From Leptospira jelokensis (GTDB lineage Bacteria; Spirochaetota; Leptospiria; Leptospirales; Leptospiraceae), in NCBI RefSeq assembly GCF_004769635.1, contig NZ_RQGH01000011.1, forward strand, positions 333,501-397,500: a stretch of DNA of 64,000 nt, given 5' to 3'. A model generated the notes under the pieces. It had not been told where the DNA came from. It worked only from the letters and a program-made list of their open reading frames with translations, and did not search any database. A program made the position numbers and the translations under genes. This document shows, piece after piece, positions 38,085 to 46,987 of this stretch (positions within the stretch are counted from its first letter, which is position 1; every line of letters starts with the position of its first letter).

Positions 38085-40637
38085 TTAGTAGTCAATTTCC
38101 TCATCTCCGCTAAAGACCGATTTTTTTCGTTTCGGAGGTTTGGATTCAGTCGGTTTTTTCTCGGCTTTTGTGTCTTGTTTTTTCGTTTCGACGGGTTTTG
38201 GGCTGACTGGGCTTTGTGGTTTTGATTCTACCACATTCCAAGCCGAACCATGGTCGTTACAGACATCTTTGGGAACCGTTTGTGGGATGAAGTATTCCTC
38301 CAAAAGGTCATGGCATTGGCCGCTCGGGAGTTTGCCTGACATACGGCATACGGTTCGTTTGGTGATTTTGACATCGGCAAGCCATGGGAATTCTTTGGCG
38401 GGTTCTTTTTCTAGGGCTCGGGCCATAAATCGACCCCAAACAGGAGCAGAGAGTTTCCCACCTGTCATGCCTCGGCCAAGAGAAATGGTTCCGACATCAT
38501 AACCAAACCAAACCGAGGTGACAAGTTCAGGGGTGTAACCCACAAACCAAGCATCACGGAAATTATTGGTAGTCCCTGTTTTGCCATAGGCCTTTCGGTT
38601 TAGGCCATACGAGAGGACACCACGTCCTGTCCCTTCTTCCACCACGTCTTTCATCATGGAAGTGATGAGAAAGGCTGCCTCTTTTGAGATGATTTGTTTT
38701 CTCTCTACACCTTCGTAATCTTTACGAAAGTCTTTGATGACCTTTCCCGAATTGTCTTCCACATAGAGAACGGAGATCGGGTTCACCGTTTTTCCCCCAG
38801 AAGCGAGGGCCGCATAGGCTCGGGTCAGTTCGTAAGGTGTGAGTTCAAAGGAACCAAGCGACACACTAAAATTATACGGGATGTCCCTTCCTTGCAATTG
38901 CAAAAGCCCTCGAAGGCTTTCCATCAAATTGGAAAGGCCCACTTGTTCGAGGACTCGCACCGCCACTGAGTTTTTGGATTGTTCGAGAGCCTTTCGTAAC
39001 AAAATAAAACCAGAGTATTCGCTACTATAGTTTTCTGGTGCCCACTCATCTCCATCTTCCATAAGGTATTGGAGGGGAGAGTCGGCAAAGAGAGTGGCAG
39101 GGGTTACGTTTTTTTCGGGGTCTGGATTTTTCCCAGAATGGTCCATGGCCGCTGCATACAAAATGGGTTTGAAAGCAGAACCAGGTTGGCGGAAGGCTTG
39201 GAAGGGACGGATCTGTTGGTTGTCCGATCGAAACCCCGATCCTCCGACAAGGGCCGTGATGTAACCTGTTTCTGGGCGAATTGCAATGAGTGAACCTTCC
39301 ACTGGCAGGAGGTGGTCTTTTGTGTTTTGTGTAGAATAATTTTTATCGAGTGTGTCACCGAGAAAGTCGTCACCCGTAAGTAAGTTTAATGCATAAAACT
39401 CATCTCGGATGTCTTCTTGGTATGCGGAAGAAAAGGTTCGTTCGATTTTAGAAATTTTAAATTTAAATTCTGGTAGGTCGTACAAATCGGCAATGAGGGA
39501 ATACCCACTTCCATACAAATCATCAAAGGCATCAATGTTACGAAACGCACGTTGGTTTGACTCGATCGTTTGCCTTTGTAAGGCGGGAAGGAGTGCTTTT
39601 TCTGCTTCTTCTTGGTGGCGGATTTGGATGGTGGAATAAATTTTAAGTCCACCATTGTACAAACGACTGGAACCGATGGAGCGGATTAGATTTTTACGGA
39701 TGTATTCTGTGACATAGGGGAATCGGTTCAGCCTATCGGAAAAAGCAGAATCATTAGGAGATCGATTTAGGTTGGTATAATATTCTTCTAACGCCGCATA
39801 TTCCTTTTCTGCATCAGCGACCGTCATCCTTCCATTTTCCACAAGTTTACGGAAGACAACTCGCACCTTGTTCATGCTGGACACTGGGTTCACAATGGGG
39901 CTAAATTGAGTGGGCCTTGTGGTGAGACTTGCAAGGATTGCCGCTTCGCCCCAAGAAACATCTTGGACTTCTTTACGGAAGTAAAACCGAGAGGCGGCAC
40001 CCACACCAATCGTTCCGTGCCCGAGTGGGATTTCGTTTAAATACACTTCCAGGATTTTGTCTTTGGGATACTCAAGTTCGAGTAAAATGGCAAGCCATGC
40101 CTCTCTTGCTTTTCGTGCAATGGAACGTTCGATGGATAAAAACTTTAACCTTGCTACCTGTTGTGTGATGGTGGAGGCACCTTCTTTCACACGCCCTGCC
40201 ATTAGGTTTACCACAAAAGCTCGTGCAATCCCCTTCAGATCAATTCCATTATGTGAATAAAACGAATTATCCTCAGTGGATAAAAAACATTGGATGACTT
40301 TGTGACGGTTGTCTGTGGAATAATTGGTTTCTTCTGGTTTTAATTGTTCTAATTTTACAGGGATACGTGAAAATTTATAATATTCGGCAATGGGTTCGTA
40401 TTCCCCTTTGTCGTTTAATCCATATAAGGTGGATGGAATATCATAAACCGCTGCTTCTCCTAATCGGAAAAAATCTTTTACAGAGCCAGTGAGTAAAAAA
40501 ACATTCAAAATCCCAAACAAGAGTATGGCGATCGTAGTGTTTCGGAATTTTTTATCTCCTGTCCAGATTCTTTCTGTGACAATACGAAACCAAATGATAA
40601 AATACTTTTCAAAGAGCCCAACGGGTTCTTGTTTCAT
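38085..40637 (-). CDS. Class A penicillin-binding protein (PBP1A-like)
   Basis: An 850-residue bifunctional peptidoglycan synthase. An N-terminal membrane helix is near 33-50. The GT51 glycosyltransferase domain shows STEDNSFYSHNGIDLKGIARA, GASTITQQVARLKFL and KILEVYLNEIPLGHGTIGV. The transpeptidase domain has the SxxK motif in PGSAFKPILY, SKN in EQSKNSVAVRVL and KTG in YGKTGTTNNFRDAWFVG. A Lys/Pro-rich tail (PKPVETKKQDTKAEKKP) ends the protein. It lies between a phospholipase-like gene and bactofilin on the same strand. Confidence 0.96.
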   Translation of the reverse strand: MKQEPVGLFEKYFIIWFRIVTERIWTGDKKFRNTTIAILLFGILNVFLLTGSVKDFFRLGEAAVYDIPSTLYGLNDKGEYEPIAEYYKFSRIPVKLEQLKPEETNYSTDNRHKVIQCFLSTEDNSFYSHNGIDLKGIARAFVVNLMAGRVKEGASTITQQVARLKFLSIERSIARKAREAWLAILLELEYPKDKILEVYLNEIPLGHGTIGVGAASRFYFRKEVQDVSWGEAAILASLTTRPTQFSPIVNPVSSMNKVRVVFRKLVENGRMTVADAEKEYAALEEYYTNLNRSPNDSAFSDRLNRFPYVTEYIRKNLIRSIGSSRLYNGGLKIYSTIQIRHQEEAEKALLPALQRQTIESNQRAFRNIDAFDDLYGSGYSLIADLYDLPEFKFKISKIERTFSSAYQEDIRDEFYALNLLTGDDFLGDTLDKNYSTQNTKDHLLPVEGSLIAIRPETGYITALVGGSGFRSDNQQIRPFQAFRQPGSAFKPILYAAAMDHSGKNPDPEKNVTPATLFADSPLQYLMEDGDEWAPENYSSEYSGFILLRKALEQSKNSVAVRVLEQVGLSNLMESLRGLLQLQGRDIPYNFSVSLGSFELTPYELTRAYAALASGGKTVNPISVLYVEDNSGKVIKDFRKDYEGVERKQIISKEAAFLITSMMKDVVEEGTGRGVLSYGLNRKAYGKTGTTNNFRDAWFVGYTPELVTSVWFGYDVGTISLGRGMTGGKLSAPVWGRFMARALEKEPAKEFPWLADVKITKRTVCRMSGKLPSGQCHDLLEEYFIPQTVPKDVCNDHGSAWNVVESKPQSPVSPKPVETKKQDTKAEKKPTESKPPKRKKSVFSGDEEIDY

Positions 40638-40661
40638 ACATTTCCCTTTTGTAAATTCCCA

Positions 40662-41732
40662 CTAAACAAGTGGGGAAAATTCCTTCATGTGGTCGATGCC
40701 GTGGTAACGTAGACCCGTGTCCAAATTATACCCACCAAGTGAATCCAGAATCTTGGACCTGCTTTCTGGTGAAAAACTATATTCATAGGCTCTCGTTAAA
40801 ATTTCTTTTGATGCCTGGCTTGCTTGGTTTAGGAGTTCGATGAAAGAGTCGTTGAACTTACGATTTGGGTCTGCTGGGTAAAACCATTCCCTTTTTTCAT
40901 CGTTCATGATTTTGGGATTGATGGCTTCCAGTGTTGGTAACATGAGCACACTGGCATTGTAACGGTGGAAGGTGAGTGTGTCCACCACACTCACGAGTCC
41001 ACGCATCAAGGCACTCCTCGAATCCAAAGTGGAAGTGAAGCGGTAAAACCCAAGATAGGATTCATTTAAGATGTCCCCAGGGATGATTTTTTTCTCTGAA
41101 CCAATGTAATTGGAATGGAATTCTTTGGGAAAGGTTTCCTTAAGTGACTGCAACCAAAAGTTCCAAAGCACTGGGTCCATTTTGTTTTTGATGCCAACGG
41201 TTCTATGCCGAATGTCGATGTATTGTGGGAAGTCGTATTCCCTGGCACTCATCCCCCAACGGTGGTTGATGAGGAGGGTATCGAGTCCAAACTCCACTTT
41301 CATATGGTTCACTTGGGCTTGGTAAGAAATCTTTTTGTCGTCGTTGTAGTAGTCACCAGAGATATAAAAGATATAAGGATGGGTTTGGATGTCCACAACG
41401 CAGTGGCAGATATAGCCAAGTGTGAAGGCAAGGAATCGATCACGGTAGAGCCCCATCTCTGTGTCATACACTTGGTCAAGGAAACTTAAGATGAGTTCCG
41501 CCACTTTATGGTGGTGGGCAAGGTCTCCAAAAAAGGCAGCCTTTTTGGTTCGTTTGGGTTGCAGTACATGGTAAAAATAAAAGATATCAGGAGCAACAGC
41601 GCCTAAGTTGGCATAGGAGGCAACATCAGGCCTTGAAAGTAAGTTAGCAATTTTCCTTTGGGTGGCATTGCCGTGTTCCAAGTGTTTTTTCACTTGGGAG
41701 AGTGCTTCAATATGTGTAATCTTTCCTGCCAT
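40662..41732 (-). CDS. Zinc-dependent phospholipase C-family protein
   Basis: The 356-residue protein belongs to the Zn_dep_PLPC family (bacterial phospholipase C alpha-toxin fold). It has His/Asp ligand patterns along helices: KITHIEAL at the start, GAVAPDIFYF, FFGDLAHHHKVAEL, FTLGYICHCVVDIQTHPYIFY and NHMKVEFGLDTLL. No signal peptide is seen, so it is probably cytoplasmic in spite of the family's usual export. The substrate is unknown. It precedes the PBP1A gene by 24 bases and may be in the same operon. Confidence 0.82.
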   Translation of the reverse strand: MAGKITHIEALSQVKKHLEHGNATQRKIANLLSRPDVASYANLGAVAPDIFYFYHVLQPKRTKKAAFFGDLAHHHKVAELILSFLDQVYDTEMGLYRDRFLAFTLGYICHCVVDIQTHPYIFYISGDYYNDDKKISYQAQVNHMKVEFGLDTLLINHRWGMSAREYDFPQYIDIRHRTVGIKNKMDPVLWNFWLQSLKETFPKEFHSNYIGSEKKIIPGDILNESYLGFYRFTSTLDSRSALMRGLVSVVDTLTFHRYNASVLMLPTLEAINPKIMNDEKREWFYPADPNRKFNDSFIELLNQASQASKEILTRAYEYSFSPESRSKILDSLGGYNLDTGLRYHGIDHMKEFSPLV

Positions 41733-41789
41733 TTTCTACTTTTTTGACTTTATGGATTGGAACCTATTGAAAGGTTTATCTTAAATCCT

Positions 41790-43058
41790 ATGACATCAAT
41801 CGAAAAACTAAAGTTTTTGAAAGAAGACCAAGTGCGAACTTTGGCAAAAGAATTCGGAACCCCTCTCTTTGTCTATTCTGAGAAAGAAATTGAACAAAAA
41901 TGTGACGAGACTTTGGCATTTCCCAATGCATTTGGGTTACAAGTCCGTTATGCCATGAAAGCAAATCCCAATTCCAATATCTTACAAATCATGAAAAGAA
42001 AGGGCATCCTCATCGATGCTTCGTCGGAACACGAAGTGGTTCGGGCCTTACATTTTGGATTTTCTCCCGAATCCATTATGCTCACTTCTCAAGAGTTTCC
42101 AAAGGCATTTGTAGAACTCATTGGAAAGGGTGTGAAGTTCAATGCCTGTTCTCTCAGGCAATTGGAACTCTTTGGACAATCATTCCCTGGAAAATCAGTA
42201 TCCATTCGGTTTAACCCAGGCCTTGGGTCAGGCCATACGAAAAAAACCGACGTAGGTGGTGTGACATCTTCTTTTGGGATTTGGCATGAAAAGTTAGAGG
42301 AAGTGAAGGCAATTGTAAAGAAATACAACCTCATTGTGGAAAAAGTCCACACCCATATTGGATCGGGCAGTGACCCGGAAGTTTGGAAGGCTGTTGCAAA
42401 GTACACACTTGAATATGCAGAAAGTTTTCCAACGGTGACAGTCGTGAGCCTTGGTGGTGGGTACAAAGTGGGTCGTATGGAAGATGAAAAATCGACCAAC
42501 TTACAAACGATTGGTGCACCTGTTAAAGTCCAGTTTGAAGAATTTGCTGAAAAACATGGAAGGAAACTCATATTGGAAATTGAACCAGGCACCTACCTCA
42601 TTGCTTTGTGTGGGGCTCTCATCACCACTGTGGATGACAAAGTAGACACAGGTAAAAATGGATTCCAATTTTTGAAATTAGATACTGGTATGGATTCCAA
42701 TACCAGGCCATCCCTTTATGGTGCACGCCACCCCCTCGTAACAGTGAAAAAAGATGCCGGCACAGCTTCAGCGAACAAAGAGTATGTGGTTGTTGGTCAT
42801 TGTTGTGAGTCAGGGGATGTCTTCACACAAAAAGAAGGGGGAGAACCGATCACAAGGCTTATGGGAGAAGCTGAGATTGGAGACCACGTTGTCATGGAAG
42901 CTGTGGGAGCGTATTGTTCCAGTATGTCTACGAAAAATTACAATAGTTTTCCAGAAACGGCAGAAGTATTACTCCGTAAGGATGGAAGTGCAAAACTCAT
43001 CCGTAAAAAAGAACCTGTGATGGAAATCTTCCGTAACGAAATCCTAGTTGTGGAATGA
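41790..43058 (+). CDS. lysA: Diaminopimelate decarboxylase-family PLP enzyme
   Basis: A fold III decarboxylase of about 422 residues. The PLP lysine is in VRYAMKANPNSN (near 53), followed by SSEHEVVRAL, VHTHIGSGSD, the glycine loop SLGGGYKVG and CCESGDVF near the C-terminus. The usual EPGR substrate motif reads EPGTY, so the substrate is not fully certain, although diaminopimelate is most likely. ATG 41790 fits the family start; an earlier TTG at 41757 is open. It is coupled to ispD by ATGA. Confidence 0.8.
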   Translation: MTSIEKLKFLKEDQVRTLAKEFGTPLFVYSEKEIEQKCDETLAFPNAFGLQVRYAMKANPNSNILQIMKRKGILIDASSEHEVVRALHFGFSPESIMLTSQEFPKAFVELIGKGVKFNACSLRQLELFGQSFPGKSVSIRFNPGLGSGHTKKTDVGGVTSSFGIWHEKLEEVKAIVKKYNLIVEKVHTHIGSGSDPEVWKAVAKYTLEYAESFPTVTVVSLGGGYKVGRMEDEKSTNLQTIGAPVKVQFEEFAEKHGRKLILEIEPGTYLIALCGALITTVDDKVDTGKNGFQFLKLDTGMDSNTRPSLYGARHPLVTVKKDAGTASANKEYVVVGHCCESGDVFTQKEGGEPITRLMGEAEIGDHVVMEAVGAYCSSMSTKNYNSFPETAEVLLRKDGSAKLIRKKEPVMEIFRNEILVVE

Positions 43059-43744
43059 ACAATTTATACGCAATCCTACTTGCCGGTGGAACGGGGAGTA
43101 GGATGGGTCATCAGGTTCCGAAACAGTTTTTACATTTGCGGGGTGAGTCTCTCCTCCGGCATTCCGTCAAACGATTCCAAAGGTTTGGGCTTTTAAAATC
43201 CATTGTTGTTGTTTCTCATCCCGATTGGATTTTGGAAACAGAAAAGGAATTAGCTGATTTACTAGAACCTAACGATCGCATTGTGGAAGGTGGGGAGACA
43301 CGCCATCTTTCCACATTAAAGGGAATTGGATCGGTTTCCTATGATGATAAAGATATTTTTTTCATCCATGATGTGGCACGTCCCAATTTCAAACAAAACG
43401 AACTCTACCAACTTGTGGAACAAACAAAAATTTTTGGAGCCGCAACCATAGTTTCGCCTGTGACAGAAAGCCTTGTGCGGGTGAAACAACACCAAAATTA
43501 TACAAAAGAACCTTTGCGGAGAGAAGAAGTGTATGCAGTGAAAACCCCACAATCAGTGGCTGGTTTTATGTTAAACGAACTGTTGCTCGACCCTCTACCA
43601 GAAAGTTTTTTACTCCATCCCACTGACCTCTGCACATGGATGGGAGAACGCCGGGTGGGGGTAGTGGAAACCGATTTCCAAAATATCAAAGTGACAAGTC
43701 CAGGGGACTTAGTCCTTGCTGATTCCGTTTACACCACCGACTGA
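43055..43744 (+). CDS. ispD: 2-C-methyl-D-erythritol 4-phosphate cytidylyltransferase
   Basis: IspD makes CDP-methylerythritol in the non-mevalonate isoprenoid route. The CTP-binding loop is LLAGGTGSRMGHQVPKQFL (about 8-26). FFIHDVARPN, VSPVTESLVRV and the C-terminal FQNIKVTSPGDLVLAD are family hallmarks. Length 229 aa is typical. The ATG overlaps the lysA-like stop. The 3' end meets the convergent PilZ gene after 9 bases. Confidence 0.95.
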   Translation: MNNLYAILLAGGTGSRMGHQVPKQFLHLRGESLLRHSVKRFQRFGLLKSIVVVSHPDWILETEKELADLLEPNDRIVEGGETRHLSTLKGIGSVSYDDKDIFFIHDVARPNFKQNELYQLVEQTKIFGAATIVSPVTESLVRVKQHQNYTKEPLRREEVYAVKTPQSVAGFMLNELLLDPLPESFLLHPTDLCTWMGERRVGVVETDFQNIKVTSPGDLVLADSVYTTD

Positions 43745-43753
43745 ATTCCTGAA

Positions 43754-44848
43754 TTACCTTCCGTGGAATAATTTAAACCTTTGTTTCCAAATCCAAACAC
43801 GGAATAGGTTTTTGTTTTCGATGGTATCAATTTGGATTCCGAAGCCAATCGGTTTTCCATATTTGCCTTGTGGGTTTGACCACCTAACGACACCTGCAAC
43901 GGAGATTTCACCAGACCGAGTTTGGATTTTCACGCGGCAGTACTCACCGGAAGTGAGCACTGTATCCGATTCTATATAAAGTCCTTCCAAAGAAACATTG
44001 AGGAGTGTTCCTTGATTTGATTTGTTGTCCGACTTCAAAAATTGAACTGGATTGGATACGGGATACCTTGGAGCAAACACACGGTGCAAAAAGGATTCGT
44101 AAATTTGTTTTTCTTCTTTTTGGGCAAGGAGGAATGCTAATTGGACACCAGCAATTTCTGTTCCATCTGGTTCCATGTCAATGCGAACGACCTTCCCTTG
44201 GACCGAGATGGCTGCCGGTTCCCTATTTTCTTTTTCTAATTTTAGGAGTAAATTAATCGGGTCACCTGGTTTTAAAAAATGGTGTTTGGTGAGAGGGAGT
44301 AAAACTCCGTTTTTTGAAATATTGATGGTGAGGCCATCTCCTTCTCGTTCCCCATCGGCATTGGTCCAGTGGAAGGGGATGGGGTGGGTTTCCCGGTACT
44401 TAGAACGCCAACCACGTCGGGTAGGACTCAAATAGGGAGCAGCGATCTCTCTTCTTAAAAAATAAAAGGCGATCCCAAGTAATACCGTTGTGATTGCCAT
44501 ATTCCAAACAATGTCCGTTGTTTTGATCCGAATCCCAGCGAGGAAAAACTTTTTACCAAGGGATACGGACAATACCATCCAAATGTTGTAGGTAAGGATG
44601 AGAAACGTGAAACATAAAAATAGGTAATAACCAAACTTCTTTTTGGTGATAAGGCCATAAGCAATGATGGCACTTAAAAAAGAAAAAACATACTGCCATG
44701 GTTGGATCCGAGTGAGGATCATTTCAACGTGGTTGAAATCCAAATCATAGAGAGAGGCTATGGCAAAAAAGACAACAAATGGTACGGCTAAAAAACCAAG
44801 TGTTACAAGGATCACTGGGATAGGGTAGTTGAAGAACCGAAAAGTCAC
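43754..44848 (-). CDS. Membrane protein with two PilZ domains
   Basis: The 364-residue protein has four membrane helices in the first 140 residues, then two PilZ-like domains in tandem. The first shows RRGWRSKYRE with DGLTINISKNGVLL; the second APRYPVSNPVQF with GTLLNVSLEGLYI. The RxxxR and (D/N)xSxxG elements that bind cyclic di-GMP are present in the first and partly in the second. It is likely a c-di-GMP receptor at the inner membrane; the output is unknown. Confidence 0.85.
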   Translation of the reverse strand: MTFRFFNYPIPVILVTLGFLAVPFVVFFAIASLYDLDFNHVEMILTRIQPWQYVFSFLSAIIAYGLITKKKFGYYLFLCFTFLILTYNIWMVLSVSLGKKFFLAGIRIKTTDIVWNMAITTVLLGIAFYFLRREIAAPYLSPTRRGWRSKYRETHPIPFHWTNADGEREGDGLTINISKNGVLLPLTKHHFLKPGDPINLLLKLEKENREPAAISVQGKVVRIDMEPDGTEIAGVQLAFLLAQKEEKQIYESFLHRVFAPRYPVSNPVQFLKSDNKSNQGTLLNVSLEGLYIESDTVLTSGEYCRVKIQTRSGEISVAGVVRWSNPQGKYGKPIGFGIQIDTIENKNLFRVWIWKQRFKLFHGR

Positions 44849-44927
44849 CCGAAAATCAAACTGCTTTTTTGGCCTTTAGTCAACTTATTTTTGGTGTCTG
44901 CTTTTTGAAACAGGAGAACTTAGTTCT

Positions 44928-45452
44928 TTAGTCCTCCTTGGATGCAACCTCTTCTGGTTCAGAATCCTGTGTGTTGTCCTCACTCTTTGTGACAGATTCT
45001 GTGTTGGACGTTCCATCATTTTTTTCATGGATCTCATTGATTAGAATATGCAATAGTTTTTGTTTCTCGGAGATTTGATCTTCTACAGCTGTTAGGCGGT
45101 TTATGATGCTATGTAAGATGACTGATAAGAAACCAGGGCTTTCGTTTCCCAATCCTAAAAAAATATCTTTGGTGATGATGCCAACTTTTGTATCTTCTGA
45201 ACTGGCTACAACTGTCGCCGCGCGTGGGGAAGGAAAAACAAGTGCCATCTCCCCAAAAAATTCACCAGGTTTGATGTCCCTTATGTACTGGTCTTCGCCT
45301 GTGGCCTTTCGTTTGAAGACTTGTAAATTTCCAGAGAATACAAAATACATTTTTCCGTTACAGTCTTCCCCTTCCGAGAATACCTTGGTGCCTTGGGCAA
45401 AATGATCAATGCGAACTTCAGTGATGTATTTTTTGAGGTGTTCTATGTTCAT
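44928..45452 (-). CDS. Cyclic nucleotide-binding domain protein (second of a pair)
   Basis: A 174-residue protein with one cNMP-binding beta-roll. It contains GTKVFSEGEDCNGKMYFVFSG and the phosphate-binding cassette PGEFFGEMALVFPSPRAATV, with the Glu and Arg that hold the cyclic phosphate. A helical segment and an acidic, disordered tail (SEPEEVASKED) follow. It lacks a helix-turn-helix, so it is not a CRP-type regulator by itself. Its ATG overlaps the stop of the upstream paralogue. Confidence 0.88.
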   Translation of the reverse strand: MNIEHLKKYITEVRIDHFAQGTKVFSEGEDCNGKMYFVFSGNLQVFKRKATGEDQYIRDIKPGEFFGEMALVFPSPRAATVVASSEDTKVGIITKDIFLGLGNESPGFLSVILHSIINRLTAVEDQISEKQKLLHILINEIHEKNDGTSNTESVTKSEDNTQDSEPEEVASKED

Positions 45453-45898
45453 TTCGCCTCTTCCTTTTGGATTTCTTCAATCATTTTGTCGAGTTCGGCA
45501 AGCCTTGCTTCCGCCCTATGGAGTTTTTCTACCGTACTTTTGGTGAGTTGGAATAAAAAATGAGTATTGATCTTTGCTAACTTTTCAAATTGGTCATGCC
45601 TTAAAATTCCGACACGTGCATTGGCAGAAACAACACTTATGGTCATGGCACGAGGCCTTCTTGTGATGAGGGAAAGTTCCCCAAAAAATTCTCCAGGCCC
45701 AAGACCCTTGATCACTTCTTGGGAACCATCTGGCATCCGTTTGGTGACGGCAAACATCCCACTCATGATGCAATACATACTTCCATCATGAGGGTCACCT
45801 TCTTTAAAAATCACATCTCCCCTCAGATACACTTGAGTCGAGATGTTTTGCATGAATTCCAGTATGTTCATCGGACTTATCCTATTGGTATCTGACAT
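45449..45898 (-). CDS. Cyclic nucleotide-binding domain protein (first of a pair)
   Basis: A 149-residue protein very similar in layout to its downstream neighbour. The cassette is GPGEFFGELSLITRRPRAMTI after GDVIFKEGDPHDGSMYCIMSG, then a C-terminal coiled helix (VEKLHRAEARLAELDKMIEEIQ) that may dimerise. There is no DNA-binding or catalytic domain. The pair probably arose by duplication and is translated together (ATGA overlap). Confidence 0.88.
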   Translation of the reverse strand: MSDTNRISPMNILEFMQNISTQVYLRGDVIFKEGDPHDGSMYCIMSGMFAVTKRMPDGSQEVIKGLGPGEFFGELSLITRRPRAMTISVVSANARVGILRHDQFEKLAKINTHFLFQLTKSTVEKLHRAEARLAELDKMIEEIQKEEAK

Positions 45899-45975
45899 TC
45901 ATATAAAATTCCAAAACAAAGGCAAGTGAATCATAAAATCTCACTAGACAGAATTCCCTAGTACAAAAACCTGCT

Positions 45976-45981
45976 TATACA
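45976..45981 (+). promoter_or_regulatory. -10 box of tRNA-Leu
   Basis: TATACA lies 8 bases before the tRNA-Leu 5' end. No good -35 element at standard spacing was found, so this is tentative. Confidence 0.4.
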
Positions 45982-45989
45982 ACCACAAT

Positions 45990-46071
45990 GCGGGCGTGGC
46001 GAAATTGGCAGACGCACCAGATTTAGGTTCTGGCGCCGTGAGGCGTGGGGGTTCAAGTCCCTCCGCCCGCA
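45990..46071 (+). tRNA. tRNA-Leu (TAG anticodon)
   Basis: Class II tRNA with a long variable arm. The acceptor GCGGGCG pairs with CGCCCGC, the anticodon loop contains TAG between CCAGA and TTCTGG, the variable arm is CGCCGTGAGGCG-like, and the T arm is GGGGG-TTCAAGT-CCCTC. The discriminator base is A at 46071; CCA is not encoded. It marks the left border of the decaying accessory region. Confidence 0.95.
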
Positions 46072-46173
46072 AAACAAAAATTCCTGACTCATTCCAAACA
46101 TTCAAATTGACCACCAAACCCGGAGGGGCTTGAACAGTTCCCTGAGCTGGAATGGTTGCGACCCATAGGGAGC

Positions 46174-46277
46174 AATCATTTCAGACAAGCATGCCCGGAT
46201 GGCATGCGACGAAGGGAACCGTGCCTCGAAGCGTAGCAAACACACGAAGTGTTTGCAGCGGAGAGGTCAAGTCCCGA
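46174..46277. repeat. 104-bp repeat, copy 1
   Basis: This copy and the one at 46408-46511 are equal in length and start 234 bases apart. They are nearly identical over a core of about 45 bases that reads CCGTGCCTCGAAGCGTAGC and onward through TGCAGCG, and diverge more outside it. Inside is a perfect hairpin GCAAACAC-ACGAA-GTGTTTGC (46236-46256). No ORF is shared. It is probably a dispersed intergenic element. Confidence 0.75.
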
Positions 46278-46407
46278 AGCAAGAACTGTTACTGTTATCA
46301 ATCGATTCCAAATACAACCAAACATAGATTAACAACAAATCCTCTTCCAATCCAAAATTGAAGTGGAACTAAAACCCAACCAACACGCTTTCCCAAACAT
46401 CGGCCAC

Positions 46408-46511
46408 AATCATTCCAGAAAAGCATGCCAGGAAGGCAAACGTCGAGCGTCGCCGTGCCTCGAAGCGTAGCAAACACACGAAGTGTTTGCAGCGAAAGAG
46501 GCAAGTCCCGA
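46408..46511. repeat. 104-bp repeat, copy 2
   Basis: Second copy of the element at 46174. The same hairpin GCAAACAC-ACGAA-GTGTTTGC occurs at 46470-46490 and the same GTCCCGA ends it. The coding-like frame of the LRR remnant begins right after it, so insertion of this element may have removed that gene's 5' end. Confidence 0.75.
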
Positions 46512-46514
46512 GGT

Positions 46515-46953
46515 AGAGTCATTGGATATGTCTCCTGGAAAGATGGTATTCTTTGTAGGTTAAGTTCAAAAAAGAATACACAAGAGTATTTGCATTTAAC
46601 TGATACAAACTTTGCTGATCCAGATTTGAAGTGTATCTCAAAATTTCAATATATAAAAGATTTAAGTTTCGAAGGACCTTCGCAGAAATTTTCTGACGAT
46701 GCCTTTTGCAGTTTAATGCAAAGTGGCCTCAAAATAGAGAATTTAGATCTGCGTAATTTGATTCTCTCTGCTTGAGCATACAATTGTCTATTAGATCTGA
46801 AAGACATTGAGGTATATAGCTTTCGAAAAATTAAAGGCCGTACCGCAAGCGACATGAAAAAAATTGAAGACTTGTATTTCAAAAAAAAATGGTCGTAAAG
46901 TCCATGTCGATGTCTTTGAATACGATTCTCCTTTTCATGATATGTTGAAATAA
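46515..46953 (+). pseudogene. Degenerate leucine-rich-repeat-like gene
   Basis: Reading from about 46515 gives YVSWKDGILCRLSSKKNTQ and LRR-like phrases (YLHLTDTNFADPDLKCIS, YIKDLSFEGPSQKFSD, IENLDLRNLILSA), interrupted by TGA at 46773-46775. The same frame then continues (LLDLKDIEVYSFRKIKGR) to a run of nine A at about 46880. Shifting frame there gives KKNGRKVHVDVFEYDS and ends at TAA 46951. So there is one internal stop, one homopolymer frameshift, and no start codon with a ribosome site; the 5' end is lost at the repeat. Confidence 0.65.
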
Positions 46954-46987
46954 AGTTATGCGTAGTGTTTTTATCTAGAAAACTGGA

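Larger units (their letters stand above)
46072..46514. other. Non-coding region with a duplicated element after tRNA-Leu
   Basis: No convincing gene is seen between the tRNA and the LRR-like remnant. The stretch holds two copies of a 104-base element (46174 and 46408) separated by 130 bases of A/C-rich sequence. The longest open frames across it exist on both strands and follow the repeat, so they were not called. Confidence 0.6.

Noticed and set aside
44905..44930. Palindrome AGAACT-T-AGTTCT near the PilZ gene as a terminator
   Set aside because: The stem is six pairs and lies upstream of the PilZ gene and downstream of the cNMP pair's end without a T-run.
46152..46522. Open frames through the two 104-bp repeats on both strands
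   Set aside because: Their sequence follows the repeat (RSVANTRSVCS occurs in both copies) and they have no ribosome site or family.
46773..46775. TGA in the LRR-like gene as selenocysteine
   Set aside because: No SECIS-like hairpin follows, and a frameshift also exists in the same gene.
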